A stretch of 64,000 nucleotides of DNA from Monoplex corrugatus (GCA_030674185.1 JAPXFY010000031.1:38660032-38724031); one strand, 5' to 3'; counted from the stretch's first letter, positions 26,001 through 41,000 are shown. Numbers and translations are program-made. Notes: a model not told the origin generated them from the letters alone.

Positions 26001-27269
26001 AATGTTTCTTATGTGAGTTTTGAGATGGTTATAGGCCTGATATTGCACTAGGCAATGCTAATGATAATGATAATCATAATGATAATGTTCTTATGTGAGT
26101 ATTGAGATGGTTATAGGCCTGATATTGCACTAGGCAATGCTAATGATAATGATAATCATAATCATAACATAATGTTCTTATGTGGTTTTGAGAGGTTATG
26201 CTGATATGGCACTCAATGCATGATAATGTAATGATAATCAAATATAATGTTCTTATTGAGTTTTGAGAAGGTTGGAGCTCTGATATGGCACTAAGCAGTG
26301 ATAATGGTAATGATAATCATAATGATATTGTTCTTATTGAGTTTGAATGGTTATAGCTCTGATATGACTTAGGTAGTGATAATGATAAGCATAATATAGT
26401 GATAATGTTTGTTGCAGAATGCTTGAATTCATGTATTTATGTTGTGTTGCAGAGTGCTTGAAATCTTGAATAGTAATTATGTTGTGTTGCAGAATGCTTT
26501 AAATCTTGTATAGTAATTATGCTGTATTGCTGAGTGCTTGACTCTGTTTATGTTAATTGTGTTGTGTTGCAGAACACACAAATCCGTGTAGAGGTATTGT
26601 GTCATGGTGCAGAATGCTCAGAATCCATGTGTAGTAATTTTATTGTGTTGTAGAACGCTCGAATCCACCACCTGATCAAAATCCTGATTCGAGTGGAATT
26701 CTACGCCGCTGCTAACTACCTCCACCAAGACCTCCTTCAGCTGGGTCCCATACAGCAACCCCAACCTGAACCCCAACCTGTCTCAACTGAGAAAGAAAAC
26801 AGTGACCCAGACTCCAAACTGGACAATGATACTCAGTTGCAAGAGCTCAAAGAGATGAACATTTCCAGTGACTCTTTGCTGCCTCCTGGTCCTCAACAGG
26901 GCCCCCCAGGTAGTGAAAAGTCAGCGTGTGGTGAGCTGAGTGACATGTGTGAAGAATTGGCAACAATCAGCAATCACATGTCGTATTTCAGTTCTCACAG
27001 GGGCTCTGTGTTGAATCAGTCAGGCGTGGCATTCTCTCAGCTTCAGCGCCAGCCCTCCGTATCTCATGAGGACAGGGAGGAGGCATGGATAGGTAGGAAC
27101 TCTTTGTGTGTATGTGTGTTTTGTGTGTGTGTGTGTACATGTGTGTTATGTATGGTGTGTTCCTGTGTATGATTTTGCATACTATATGTATGTATGTCTG
27201 TCTGTGTGGGTATGTGCATTTTTGGCATATGTGTGATTATTCAGACATGGAAGAGAAAAATATGCAAAG

Positions 27270-27306
<37 letters not shown>

Positions 27307-27533
27307 ATGTCTGTTTTTGTGTGTTGTTTATGTGTGTCTTGTTTGTGTGTATGTTGTGTGTGTGGGGGGGGGGGGGGTGTTCGCAGGTCTGAGTGATGAA
27401 TGTAGATCTTCTCTTATAACCTAGTAATCAGGATTACATATTAGTATCTGTAAAAAGAAAGGACACACACACACACACCACACCACACACACACCACACA
27501 CCACACACCACACCACACACACACACCACAACA

Positions 27534-27592
<59 letters not shown>

Positions 27593-27601
27593 ACACACAC
27601 A

Positions 27602-27643
<42 letters not shown>

Positions 27644-27664
27644 CACACACACACACACACACAC

Positions 27665-27728
<64 letters not shown>

Positions 27729-27819
27729 CACACACACCCACCACACACACACCACCACACACACACACACACACACACACACACCACACACACACACACA
27801 CACCACACCACACACACAC

Positions 27820-27882
<63 letters not shown>

Positions 27883-30800
27883 TTCTCATACCTTTCTCTT
27901 TCATAATTGAATGATCACACTGCCAAAATCAGTTAAGAAAAGAAACTTGATGCCTTAAACAGCAAATACATACAATCCTGGGCATCAGATGAAGGAACTC
28001 CATAACAAACAAGGAAATCAGAACTCAAACAACAGCCAGTGTCCTCGTTCATATGTAAGCTTCAGCTGAGCTGCTGGGACATGTCGCAAGACTTCTGCCC
28101 GATAAACTTCCCATCTAAGTTCTCTCCCCCTGTGCGGAAGCCGGGGCTCTTTCAGTATTAATAGTATCCCCAGCTGGAAATTCTGTGCTGGAAATTTACT
28201 CTTTTCTGTCACTCTCTTTGTTTCTTTCTTCCTCCTTTGCTTTCTGTCATTTCTTGCTATCATTTTGTGCCTTGCTGGTCCATTCACCTGTATGTGTTCG
28301 ATAAATTCTTACATACTTTCTCTTAGGATTGATAATTAGGTACGTTACTTTCTATTAGGATTAATAATTAGGTAGGGGCCTACATGTGTTAAGTGCATTT
28401 TTGGCTTTAGGGATATGAGATACGCAGAAGCAATTTTAGGTAATTTAGGCCCGTTTTTATATATGTTTTAGTGGCCTTAGTTATGTTTAAATTTGTATTC
28501 AGGGATGTTTTTTTAGATCCCCAGTGCTATGAATTGGATGGAAACAGTCAATGCCAGAGACATCTCCTTAGATTATGTGTGCAAATACATTAATATGTGT
28601 ACTTAATTTTCTTTTTCTTTTTTTCTTGTTGAAGTATTGTGTATGTTTTGAACTGTTTATAGCCCTGATATGGCTCTACACAATCGGCTGGGCTTTAAAC
28701 AACAATAACAACAACAACAACAACAAAATAACATATTGAGTTCTGTGGTGGAACCCTCAGGGACAGAGGCAAAGTGGACACCCAAAGATGAACTGAAACT
28801 AGATAATCAGCAGGGATCTCCAGATGGTGAACAAGTGACGGAGCAACATACTGAGGGTGGCTGCTGATCGAACCCGCTGGGGCACGTTGACTGCCGCACG
28901 CATTGCATGAGCATTTAAATAAAAAGCATTTAAGTAAAATGAAATAGCAAAGGTTGTCCCATAATCTTCAAGTGGTATGGGAGCCAGGTGTTAGAGATGA
29001 CAACTTTTCTTTAACCCTTTGACTCCTGCATCCTATCCGCCAACTGCAGAAACTTAACCCTTTGACTCCCTCACCCTATCCGCCAGCTTCCTGCAGGAAG
29101 CTGATGGATAGGGTGAGGGAGTCAAAGGGCCAAGTTATTGCTTTGCTAGCATGGTTGACAATGCAGGATGATGGTGAACAGGGTGTAGGAGTCAAAGGGC
29201 TAGGCTAGCATTATGAGGGAAGTGCCTATCTCCTGTCTCTTGCTGCTTTACCTTTCCCATCCCTCAGCAAGGTTCGGTACGTGCCCATAGCTGGCTTGAC
29301 TGCACAGTTTTTTATTGGCTGAGTTCGCACTGTCACAAACCCATGTAGTCAGATGGGATGAGGGAGCCCTGCTTCTGTACCAACCAGGCATCAATGACAT
29401 GTGTATGATGTATATGTGTACAGGTCTGAGTGACATAGAAATCCAGACCATCTCCTATGGCATGTTGGGCAGCGTGACCAACAACTTCAACGAAGAGCCC
29501 CTGGAAAAGGGTTAGTACTGTTTTTTAAAAATTTTTTATGTTAACGTTCTTGTGTTTGTACTTGCCACTGTGCAGTTCATGCGCAGATATGAATAAATCT
29601 CAGCTCTATTGCTGACCTTTGCAACGATTTTACTTTTCTGTATATTCTCCATGTGTCAAGCGCCGTGCGCGTGTATGAAGCACGTTTATCTAATTTTGAA
29701 GACTGTGTTCCGCAGTCGGTTGTTACTCATTTTCTGTTTCTGGTCCATACAGCTAGAATGAGCTTCCCCCGTCTGTTCAACTGTCACATACACTGTTTTC
29801 CTTCTAGTGTAGCTTGAAGACACATCTTTTCGACAAGCAGTGACTTTCCCCTCTGTGTGCCCATCCCTTTGTCCTACTCCCCTCCTGTTCTCCCCTCCCA
29901 TTATAGTAGGTATTCCAAAGTGCTCTTCGCGGGCGGCGAAAAGTACGGCAAAGTGCGATTTTTCACTGGTTTTCAACTTGCTCGTTCTCAACAAAATGCA
30001 GTGTCAGAAATAAAAAACATAGATCATGTTGATCTGTGATCCTTTAAGCTTTGTTTAAAGTCAAAATAAATCAATAAGTGTAACATTTACCGTTTGAAAT
30101 ATGCTTTTGATGATGGGTACTAAATTGCGATTTTGCTGCTACTGGAACGACGAAATCGGAACGCGGTTTTGACACCTACCTTGAAAACTCGCCTCAAGGA
30201 GATAAGCTGGGTCAGATATCAACAAACCATTTACACAGTCAAAAAGACGACTAAATTTGCTTTCATCCGATGTAAAAAGTGAACTGATAGGCTTCCATTT
30301 AGTCGGTTGTTTCGTGCATTAAAAACTTCCGTCGATGATTTCGCAACCTTACTCAAAACCAATCTCGCCATATTTTCCACTGTGCAAAAGGTCAAGGTTT
30401 CAACTTTCAACTTCTGCTATTTGCATACGGATTCAACCACTGGCTGTTTTCCTCGAAGACTGAGAACCACGCAATCTATTTTCGCTTTCTCTTAGCGTCT
30501 GACGCGCAATGGCGGACACATGCGAAGATCGTTCGGGCGAGCACATGGACGTCGAAGTTTACGTCGACCGCTCCAGCCACGACGAATCAAGCGATCCAAC
30601 TTATCTAGAGGGTAAGTGAAATATCTTGCAGTTTGTTTACTATTACTTTTCGACATTTTCTTTCCTGATTTTAGAATATAATTGTTTGGAAAGCGCACAG
30701 CTGCAGCACCCACAGTATCATGAATATGTTAGAAGGTAGGGGTAGGTGACGGTTTGGGATGTGGTAATTTTACAGAGAGTGAGATCAGACATATGATTAA

Positions 30801-33155
30801 AGGAAAATGTTTACAAAAGATTTTTTTTAATAATCCATGCCTTTATTATATTTATTTATAATGATGTTAATGAGAGATTAGCGATTTATTGTGGTCACGT
30901 TACCAACGCTTTGATCGATCGATAGTCGAATCGGCTGAGTGCCCTCCCTTGACTTCACTCGATCTGGTTCAGTATCGTTCAATAATTTCAAAATGTTACA
31001 CCTTTTTCTTTTCTGCCCTTTGTGTAAACTTCCTGAATGGTACCATTGAAACAAATTTGCATGTTTATCAATCCTATTATTTTTAGGCCCAATATTATTA
31101 TCACCTAGTTCAACAGCTTTAAAAGTTTATTATTATTATTAATATTGTTATCATATTTTTGTTATTGTTATTATTTTACTATCATTATTCATTATTATTT
31201 ATCATTATTATTATTATCATTATTTCATTATTAGTTTACTATCATTCATTACTATTTATTATCATTACTATTATTGTCATCAAAAATAATATTTAAACAA
31301 AATAAAGTAGGCCTACCAGGTTAATGAGTTGGACACTATGAACCTTCCTAACTAGACCTATAGTGTTTATGAGATAAATTTTGTTGTGCTGATTTGAGTA
31401 GGCCTAAATGTATGGGACATTTTACTTTGCCCACTGCTTTGTGAGTTAGGGTAAGGTATTATAATTTTATTTTCAAAGCTGACAATAATACTGGTAGGCT
31501 TCTTACAGCTCCACACCAATCTCTCTCTCTCTTGATCCTTTCTCTCTTTGACAGGCAGGGAAGTTAATTGAGCAGGGGTACAAAAGTCCTTGTGTTCCTG
31601 CATGTTTTATGTTCTTGTTTTTTGGATTTGTTTTTGTTTTGGTCAGTATTTGCCTCTTGCTCTGTATGTATAGGCCTGTTTGTCCCTACAAATGGGATTT
31701 TCACATTACGCTACAGGATAGAACAGATAGATGTACTAATACTTTCCCACTACACTATTTTTCTCACAGATGATCTCTTCATGAGGATGAAGGAGCGATT
31801 TCTTAAGACTGGCAGAGGGCGGAGACCTAGTCTTTTGGACAACTTTGACAGCAATGATGATGAACTGCATCTTAACATGTTTTAATTTCCTGTCACTTGT
31901 GAAGGGGAATCACTGATCATAGACACTGACAAGTATTTTTTTACATTTCATTACAACATGTTTTTTGTAAAAAGAGATGATTTCTATCTTTTGTGCTTCC
32001 AGTTTAAGTTGAAGGCCAGGACAGTTATCTACTGTGATTAAGCAACAGTGAAAGGTCAAGACAATGATGTGGAAGCTTTTGATAATGTTCTACACACAGT
32101 TAAGGAACAGTTAAAGGTCAAGACATGTTTTAATCGTTGTTTAATGATAAAAAACCCAACAAATTGGCATGTAAAAACTATGAAGATGACTTCTTTGAAT
32201 GAATGTTGTTGATGTACATGTCTTGTTTGATTCGATATGTAAACAAAACGCATTATTTGTTACTATTATCAGCTGACATTTGTTATAATTTTGTCATCTG
32301 ATTTTTGTTTACAGAAAGATTGAAACCTAATGTCTTGTTTGTTATACTGACAGATCATAAAAAACTGATCATTTTGGTATATGGTACTTTGCAGTAGAAT
32401 GAATGTGACAGAAGTTACGGAATCTTGCAAAAAGCTAAAATACACATTTTTTTCAAAATAGGTATTTTATCCTTACCCAAGTATGGTTTGATTAAACATA
32501 CAGATGTCTGGGGTTGTTTTACATTGAAAGAGTTTGTCATGCTGAGCAATTTGATATCAAAACCATTTTTGTAACTTTAAAATGAAAAAAGTTATGGTGC
32601 ACCAAATATGTGTAAAATTCGCCATATTTTTCACTGTGACAAATCGGCATATTTCGCATTTTTGACATCTGATATCTTTTCAACCAGCTTTCAGATGAAG
32701 CTGGAAAAAATTAGGGTTAAATTCCTTAATATGTTTATCATATATGATTCATTTCAGTGTCACTGTATTGTATTTCTTAAAGATAATGGAGTTTGAAATT
32801 AATGAAAATGGGTCCCTTGCCCAGTTGTTTAGAAAGGCGGCGGCCAATTTTGCTATTTTTTGTCATTTTCATAGGTCTGTATTTTTATTGATATGCATTT
32901 CTGTCCATATGTTTTTTGCACATCAACTTAACAAGTAAAAACCTCCTCAGAAATGATTTTCTGGGCTTGTGTGATTTTATATGTGTGTTCAAGGCATGTC
33001 TGAATGTGGCCTAAAAAAAAATTTGAAAATCACTTTGGAATACCTAATTATAGTGTGTTTTGTGCCCCTGAGTTTTGTACTTGTGAGTGTATTTTTTTAG
33101 TGAATGATGAGGGTGTGCGCTTTGATTTGATTTGTATATCAAGATTTTGAGGCTA

Positions 33156-33190
<35 letters not shown>

Positions 33191-33714
33191 GTTATTATTA
33201 TTATAATTATTATTATTATTATTATTGTTGTTGTTGTTATCATGATGATTGTTATTGTTGTTATTATTGTTATGATGATGATGATGATGATTATAAATTT
33301 TATCATTATTGTTATTACTACTACTGCTTTTCTTGTTCTTGTTCTTTTTTTTTCCTTCTTATGATCTCGGAGTTATGGGATTAATTTTTATCTTTCCTTT
33401 TTATTTTATTTTTTCATCAGGTGGCAATCTGATCGGATCTGGTGGTTTTGGGATGGTGTTTCTGGGAAAGTTTCACAACAGTTTCAAGATTGCAGTGAAA
33501 TATCTGAAGCAGACGGAGCAGATGAAGAAAGAGGACCTGATCAAACAGTTTGAAAACGAGGTGAAAACTCTCTCCACATATCGCCATGACAATGTTGTCC
33601 ATCTCCTTGGTTACAGCATCGATGGTCCCTCCCAGTGTCTGGTCAGTATTATCTTATAAGTGTATGCCCATGTATGTGAGTCGGTGTGTGTGTGTGTGTG
33701 TGTGGGGTGTGTGT

Positions 33715-33755
<41 letters not shown>

Positions 33756-36700
33756 TGCATGTGCATGCATGCATACATGTGTGTGTGTGTGTGTGTGTGT
33801 ATGGTAGCATGTGTGTACGCGAGACTGGACAGACCTTGTCTTGTTCTGTCATTATGCATTCTGATCCTGTTTTGTCTATTTCTGGTATCAAAAAGCCCAA
33901 AAGCTTGATTATCTTTAACTTGTTGTTAACTAGGTGTTAATCATTGTGCTTAGCAGCGTATTGTTGAACTAGTTGGTAAAGATTATGTACTGGTATTTTA
34001 CTTGTTTCTTACCTGTCTCCCGTTTCACTTCAGTGACATGGAGAAGGGGAGGGGGGGGGGGCTACTACATGGGTAACAGCTCTATGACAAACTACTTAGG
34101 CCTTGCTGGATAGGACACCCCAACCTTGCTGTTTTGCATTGACACAGCATGGGGACAGCAGTCTACAGGTTATGTCTTCTGCTCTGTTGGCATAGAGCTG
34201 GATGCTAGGGGCTGCTTCCAGTCGGGGAGATCATCACATCCACCCAAAGCAAAGATCAACAGTTTGCCAGACAATGTGCTAAGGAGTACTGGCTAAACAG
34301 CAGCAAACCCGGACAACATAAAGTTGATGTGCAATATAATTAAGCAGACAGCGGGTCCAACATGAAAGAAACTAACACCTTTGAAATCCACCACAGAGGA
34401 GATAATCCAGGACCGGTCACAGCAGATGGAAGTACTGGGTAGAACACAATTCTGATCTATGTGCAAGGGAGACTGTGGTTGTGGAATGTATCTTGAACTC
34501 CATTGAATGCCTGTCAGCACCGCAGGAACTTGACAGGGAACCCACACACAAAGAGCTGAGCAAGGCCTTGGGCTCGCTTGTCGCTTGCAAAGCTCCTGGG
34601 AAAGATGGAATCCCGGCCAAAGTCCTGAGATGCTGCAAGAGAACTCTCACCACTGAAATGCTTGAAATACCCTGCCTCTGCTGGAGAGAAGGCATAATAC
34701 GGAAGGACATGAGGGATATGAACATCATCACAATGTATAAATATAAAAGCAGGTGGAATGATTACAGGTATTGCCACTACATCTTGCTCTTCAGCATCAT
34801 CAGGAAGCTCTTCACACGAGTCACTCTGAAGAGACTCCAAGTGCTCACAGAGAGTCTACTCAGAATCATGGTGTGATTTTGGAGCACGCAGATCTGTCAT
34901 CATTATGATCTTCTCCATCAGGCAGCTGCAGGAAAAATTCAGGGAACCACTTCTTACAGCTTTTATTGTTCTGTCAGACATTCAGTTTTATCAATAGAAA
35001 CGGCCTCTTCAAGATTCCCACCACCCCCCACCCCCCCAAAATTGGATGTCCACCTAGGCTCCTGTGCATCATCAAGTCCTCTTATGAAGATATGAATAGC
35101 ACCATGGTCTTCAATAGCTCAACATCAGATGCCTTTGATATTCAGAGTGAAATAGGGCTGTGTCCTTGCGTCCATCTTTTTTGGGGATATTTTTTGCTGT
35201 GCTAATGAAGTATGCCTTTGGATCTGCTCTGAACGCCATGTACTGCCAAAATAGATGGAATGGAAAGCTCTTCAAGATTTTCAGGCTAAAAGCAAAGTTT
35301 GAAGTTCATCAAAATTTCTGCAAGATTTTCTCTTTTGCAGAGAATGCATCCTGAACATGACCTGGCAGGACAAAGACAGCAACAAAATTGTCTTAGGGAA
35401 ATCTGGAATCCCCAGCTTGTATACCGTCTTGAACCAGAGATGTAAGCACTGAATTGTGACAGAGGCCTGGAAAGGTGGTCAGGGATCAGATGGTGAATAC
35501 TGGGATTTTTGCAGTTGGAGGTGCACAGGTGTCCGTTCTGTCATTGCTGTTCGCGTGGTTTGAAAAGAATGAATTGTAATGTTATAAAAAATGTTTTTAT
35601 TGTTAACTTTGCAGTTTTCAATGCTTGCAGCTGTATTATCTTGAGAGTTAAAAAGATAAACTATTGAAGACACTAAAGTTGATTGAATGCATGAAAATGA
35701 CAATATTATTTTTTACCTAATCTAATTTTTTGGGGGTAAATTTCATGTAGATTCAGGCCTGTTTCTGAGGATTTCAATCTGTTGTGTGATTGAAATCTTT
35801 GAATCTTGTTTGCTTAAAATGGGAGATTGTGCATTTACAGGCTTCAAAGCATCATATCTCCATCAGTTTCACAGTAGAGAAATGAAATTAGTATCATAAA
35901 CTGTAGACTGTACTTTTTTCTGGTTTGTAAATCTAAAAATAACAGCAAATGGTAAAAGATTGAGACAAGTTGATAAGTTTAGATGTCTGGGAACAGTCAT
36001 CTCACCAGACGGCAGATGCACATCAGAAATAACCAGTAGAATCAGCCAAGCTAAAACAGCATTCAGGAAAATGAAAAGCATTTTTATCAGTAAATGCCTA
36101 TCAATTAACATCAGGAAGAGAGTTCTTGAGTGTTATATAAAACTATTGTACGGATGTGAGGCATGGACAGTCAACACGCAAAGTCAGCACAAGATTGAGG
36201 CAACTGAAATATGGTTTCTAAGAAGAATGTTGAGAGTAACATGTACAGCAAAGAAAACAAATGAGACAGTCTTGAAGGAGGCAGACACAAGAATATCATT
36301 AATAAAGAAGATTAGGAAAAGACAAGCAGCAGTTATAGAACATTTCTTGAGGTAAAGAAATCAGAGCATCTAGTCACAACAGGAAAGCTGGAGGGAAAAA
36401 AGCACCAGATAGACCCTGGAAGAAAATACTGAACGGAATTGCCGAGTGGCTGAGGACATAGAGGGTGGGAGATGTACTTGCCGCGACAAAGGATAGATTC
36501 ATACAAAGGGCCATGATTGCCAATGCCATCTAGTAGGTCACATGATGATGATGATGAAAGCTAAAAATGTGCAAATTGCAACTTATGGGTGGTTTTGTGA
36601 GAACAGGTCATATTTATTTATTTATTTACTTATTTAAATGTTTAGTTTTATTTGTTCATTTTGGTCAGTCTAAGCCAGTCAGTACTCCTCCAGTTCATTG

Positions 36701-37849
36701 TTGCAGGACAGTTTGACCAGATAAGAGATATTTTCATCTTATTTTATTTGTGTCTTTGTTTAATGAATCGTGTATTCCTTTGTTTTGGTTCATCCAGGTG
36801 TACCAGTACTTACCAAACGGATCACTGGAAGATCGTTTGGCCAGACATCAGGGTACTCCCCCCTTGTCAGCTAACATGCGTCTGAAAATTGTGAAGGGAA
36901 CAGCCAACGGGATTCAGTACCTCAACGAAAGCGGCTATGTTCACCGTGACATCAAAAGTGCCAACATCCTTCTGGACTCTGAGTTCACTGCCAAGGTTAG
37001 AGATGAATTGAAGATTTTTGTATGTTAAAGTTTGTTTTGGGTGTGTTTTTTTCTGCCCCACCTTTCGTGCCACTTTAGTAATAATGAACTGATTCCATAC
37101 CACTTATTTGGCTCCTTATCACATCTCCAAATCTCTGTTTTCAGTCAAAGTCTCAGTGCCATAAAGTCCATGGGAGTTAGCGTTATCATATCACCAAGAG
37201 CCACCCATCGTAGGAGACTCACTGGTGTTTGGTCACTTCCATGACTTTGAACGATGCCTGTTCTTATCCAACATGCTTAAGAACATTGCCAAATAAGCCT
37301 CCCAGTAACTGCAACTATGACTAGTTCATTGGACTATTGCCACTAATGTCATATTTTAAATGCAATGGGTATGACAACCACGACAAATTGTACATGGTGT
37401 AATAGTACAAGAGACTTTATTGAACATTTTCTTTGGAGCTGTCACTGTGTCTTTGAAACTTAATCGAACAATTAATCAATGAAAAATGTGAAAATACTTT
37501 AACATCAAAATTATATGAAACCTTGTATTGTTCAGTGTTGATCAAAATGTAAAAAGAGAAATCCAAAACAAGTGCGACTGCCTGTGTTCAAGCAAACAGG
37601 AACCAGAAAAACAGAAAATAGAATCAGAACGCTTATTCAATACAACCAGACAAGACAGGCGCAAATTTGCAGCCAACTGGCCTTTGTCAAGTGTAAATGT
37701 ACGATCACAAACGAACAAATACCAAATATAAAAATTAGGAGAAAAAGGCTGAAACTTCCTTGCTGCTTCGTACATATACACACACACGCACGCATGCACG
37801 CACACCACGTGCGCCACCCACACACACCACACACACACACACAAACACC

Positions 37850-37888
<39 letters not shown>

Positions 37889-37917
37889 TACACATGCACG
37901 CACGCACATGCGCGCGC

Positions 37918-38005
<88 letters not shown>

Positions 38006-41000
38006 GGTAAAATGATGCTGTTTACAGGTTGGGGACTTTGCCACTGTGGTGTCTGCACCATCCGGAGATGGAAAAACAATTGCGCAGGCCAGTGTTGTGA
38101 TCGGAACTCCAGCCTACCTAGCACCAGAAGCGCTGACTTTTGACATCTCCACCAAGTTGGACTCCTACAGTTTTGGCGTGGTCTTGTTGGAGGTGATCAC
38201 AGGTAAAGGAAGGTTTTTATTTACTTGATAAACAAATTCTTGTGCATATGAAGTAGTACATAATTATATTTTTACATTATGATTATCTGTATAAATCGTT
38301 CTTGTATCATGCTGCTCTCCAGAATTTAGGACTCACTGTCTATTAGACGTAATCAGACTTTTGTCATGGAGCATGGGGAACTCAAGCTCTTATGTAAAGC
38401 TGACCACATTTTGCTTTGTTGATCAGACATGGGTATTCTCTTTAGATTTGCTATTTTCAGGGAAACGAACAAAGTTGCCTCGGAAACATAAAGAAATGAA
38501 CATCCTGCTTTGTCAACCATGTAGCAAAGCAAAAACTTAATTCTTTGATTCCATCACCATATCCTGTAGCTTCCTGCAGAAAGCTTGCGGATAGGGTGAG
38601 GGAGTCAAAGGGTTAAGTTTTTGCAGTTGGTGGATAGGGTGCAGAGTCCAAGGTTTAGCATTGGATATGGGAGGAAGAATGTTGTTGATGGCCGGACTTG
38701 TTAACTAGACAAATATATTGATGAAAAAGGTGTTGTCAACAAGTGCATTTGTAATAATTCAATATTTCTTTACATTGTTTCCTATGCTTTTGTTACCTTT
38801 TAATGACACAAATTGCTGAACATTTTAAATGTGAAATGTACATGAGTTTATTCCCAGAAATACTCAGATTACACAGATTTTAAGTCTTGGGGGGGGGGGG
38901 GGGAGGTTCCCCCTGCCCCCTGCACTTACACCCCCTTAGCTTCAGTAGTTTTTGTTATGAGTAATTCTCATGCCTGGTTGTTGCACATCTGCATCTTTGA
39001 TGATGTGCGTCCTGGATGTTTTCATGTTTCCAAAAAATACTAGACTCTTACATGACTTACAGGATCTTTAATTTGTGTATTTGATGTTCTGCATGTGTGT
39101 ACGCACAAAAAAGATATAGTTAATAACAGGTTTGCATACATCTTTGTCATGGGAGAAGAATCTCCGCCCTTTACCCAGCAGATGGGAGATACCCAGACAG
39201 GATTTGTAATGTTCAAACTGATAGTGATAGATCTAGTAGCAGACAACTCAAGGAACGTAACTCTTAAGTCATTAGGACCGGAAGATAGGGGGCGGTGAAT
39301 AAGAGGTAGCAACGGAAAAAAAACAAACAGCTGATGCTTCACCACTAGATCTAATATATCAACATATTAATGTGAAGTAAATTCTGAACCCCAGATATTC
39401 CGATTGAAAGACTGTTATCTTAATCAGTTGTCAACCACGCCAAGCAAAGTATTCATATTTTTATATCGGTAACAACACAGAGAATAACACATTGCAATAT
39501 CATATCATAACTGCTGTGTGTGTCCCACATATTTTTATATAAGTAACAACATAGAAAATAACACATTGCAGTATTATACCATAACTGGTTTGTGTGTTTC
39601 CCACATGTTTTTATATTAGTAACAGCATAGAGAATAATGCATTGCAGTATCACACCATAACTGCTGTGTGTGTCCTACATATTTTTATATTAATAACAAC
39701 ATACAGAATAACACATTGCAGTATCACACCATAACTGCTGTGTGTGTCCCACATATTTTTATATTAATAACAGCATACAGAATAACACATTGCAGTATCA
39801 CACCATAACTGCTGTGTGTGTCCCACATATTTTTATATTAATAACAGCATACAGAATAACACATTGCAGTATCACACCATAACTGCTGTGTGTGTCCCAC
39901 ATATTTTTATATTAATAACAACATACAGAATAACACATTGCAGTATCACACCATAACTGCTGTGTGTGTGCTACATATTTTTATATTAATAACAGCATAC
40001 ATAATAACACATTGCAGTATCACACCATAACTGATGTGTGTGTCCCACATATTTTTATATTAATAACAACATACAGAATAACACATTGCAGTATCACACC
40101 ATAACTGCTGTGTGTGTGCTACATATTTTTATATTAATAACAGCATACATAATAACACATTGCAGTATCACACCATAACTGATGTGTGTCCCACATATTT
40201 TTATATTAATAACAACATACAGAATAACACGTTGCAGTATCATACCATAACTGATGTGTGTCCCACATATTTGTATGTAAGTAACAACATATAGAATAAC
40301 ATGTTGCAGTATCATACCATAACTGATGTGTGTCCCACATATTTGTATGTAAGTAACAACATATAGAATAACACGTTGCAGTATCATACCATAACTGATG
40401 TGTGTGTCCCACATATTTGTATGTAAGTAACAACATATAGAATAACACCTTGCAGTATCATACCATAACTGATGTGTGTGTCCCACATATTTGTATGTAA
40501 GTAACAACATATAGAATAACACGTTGCAGTATCATACCATAACTGATGTGTGTGTCCCACATATTTGTATGTAAGTAACAACATATAGAATAACATGTTG
40601 CAGTATCATACCATAACTGATGTGTGTGTGTCCTACATATTTGTATGTAAGTAACAACATATAGAATAACACGTTGCAGTATCATACCATAACTGATGTG
40701 TGTGTCCCACATATTTGTATGTAAGTAACAACATATAGAATAACATGTTGCAGTATCATACCATAACTGATGTGTGTCCCACATATTTGTATGTAAGTAA
40801 CAACATATAGAATAACATGTTGCAGTATCATACCATAACTGATGTGTGTGTCCCACATATTTGTATGTAAGTAACAACATATAGAATAACATGTTGCAGT
40901 ATCATACCATAACTGATGTGTGTGTCCCACATATTTGTATGTAAGTAACAACATATAGAATAACATGTTGCAGTATCATACCATAACTGATGTGTGTCCC

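Larger units (their letters stand above)
29902..33053 (+). mobile_element. 3.1-kb DNA transposon with perfect 16-bp inverted ends
   Basis: TAGGTATTCCAAAGTG at 29909-29924 is exactly reversed at 33031-33046, and ATTATAG flanks both sides (29902-29908 and 33047-33053) as a target duplication. If the first base of the TIR is counted with the target site the duplication could be read as 8 bp. The end sequence vaguely recalls hAT elements, whose duplications are 8 bp, but I cannot assign a superfamily. The body has no transposase-sized reading frame, only a small two-exon gene. It fills most of intron 4 of the IRAK4-like gene. Confidence 0.85.

Noticed and set aside
27421..27904. Cysteine/valine-rich proteins
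   Set aside because: Translation of a CA/GT microsatellite.
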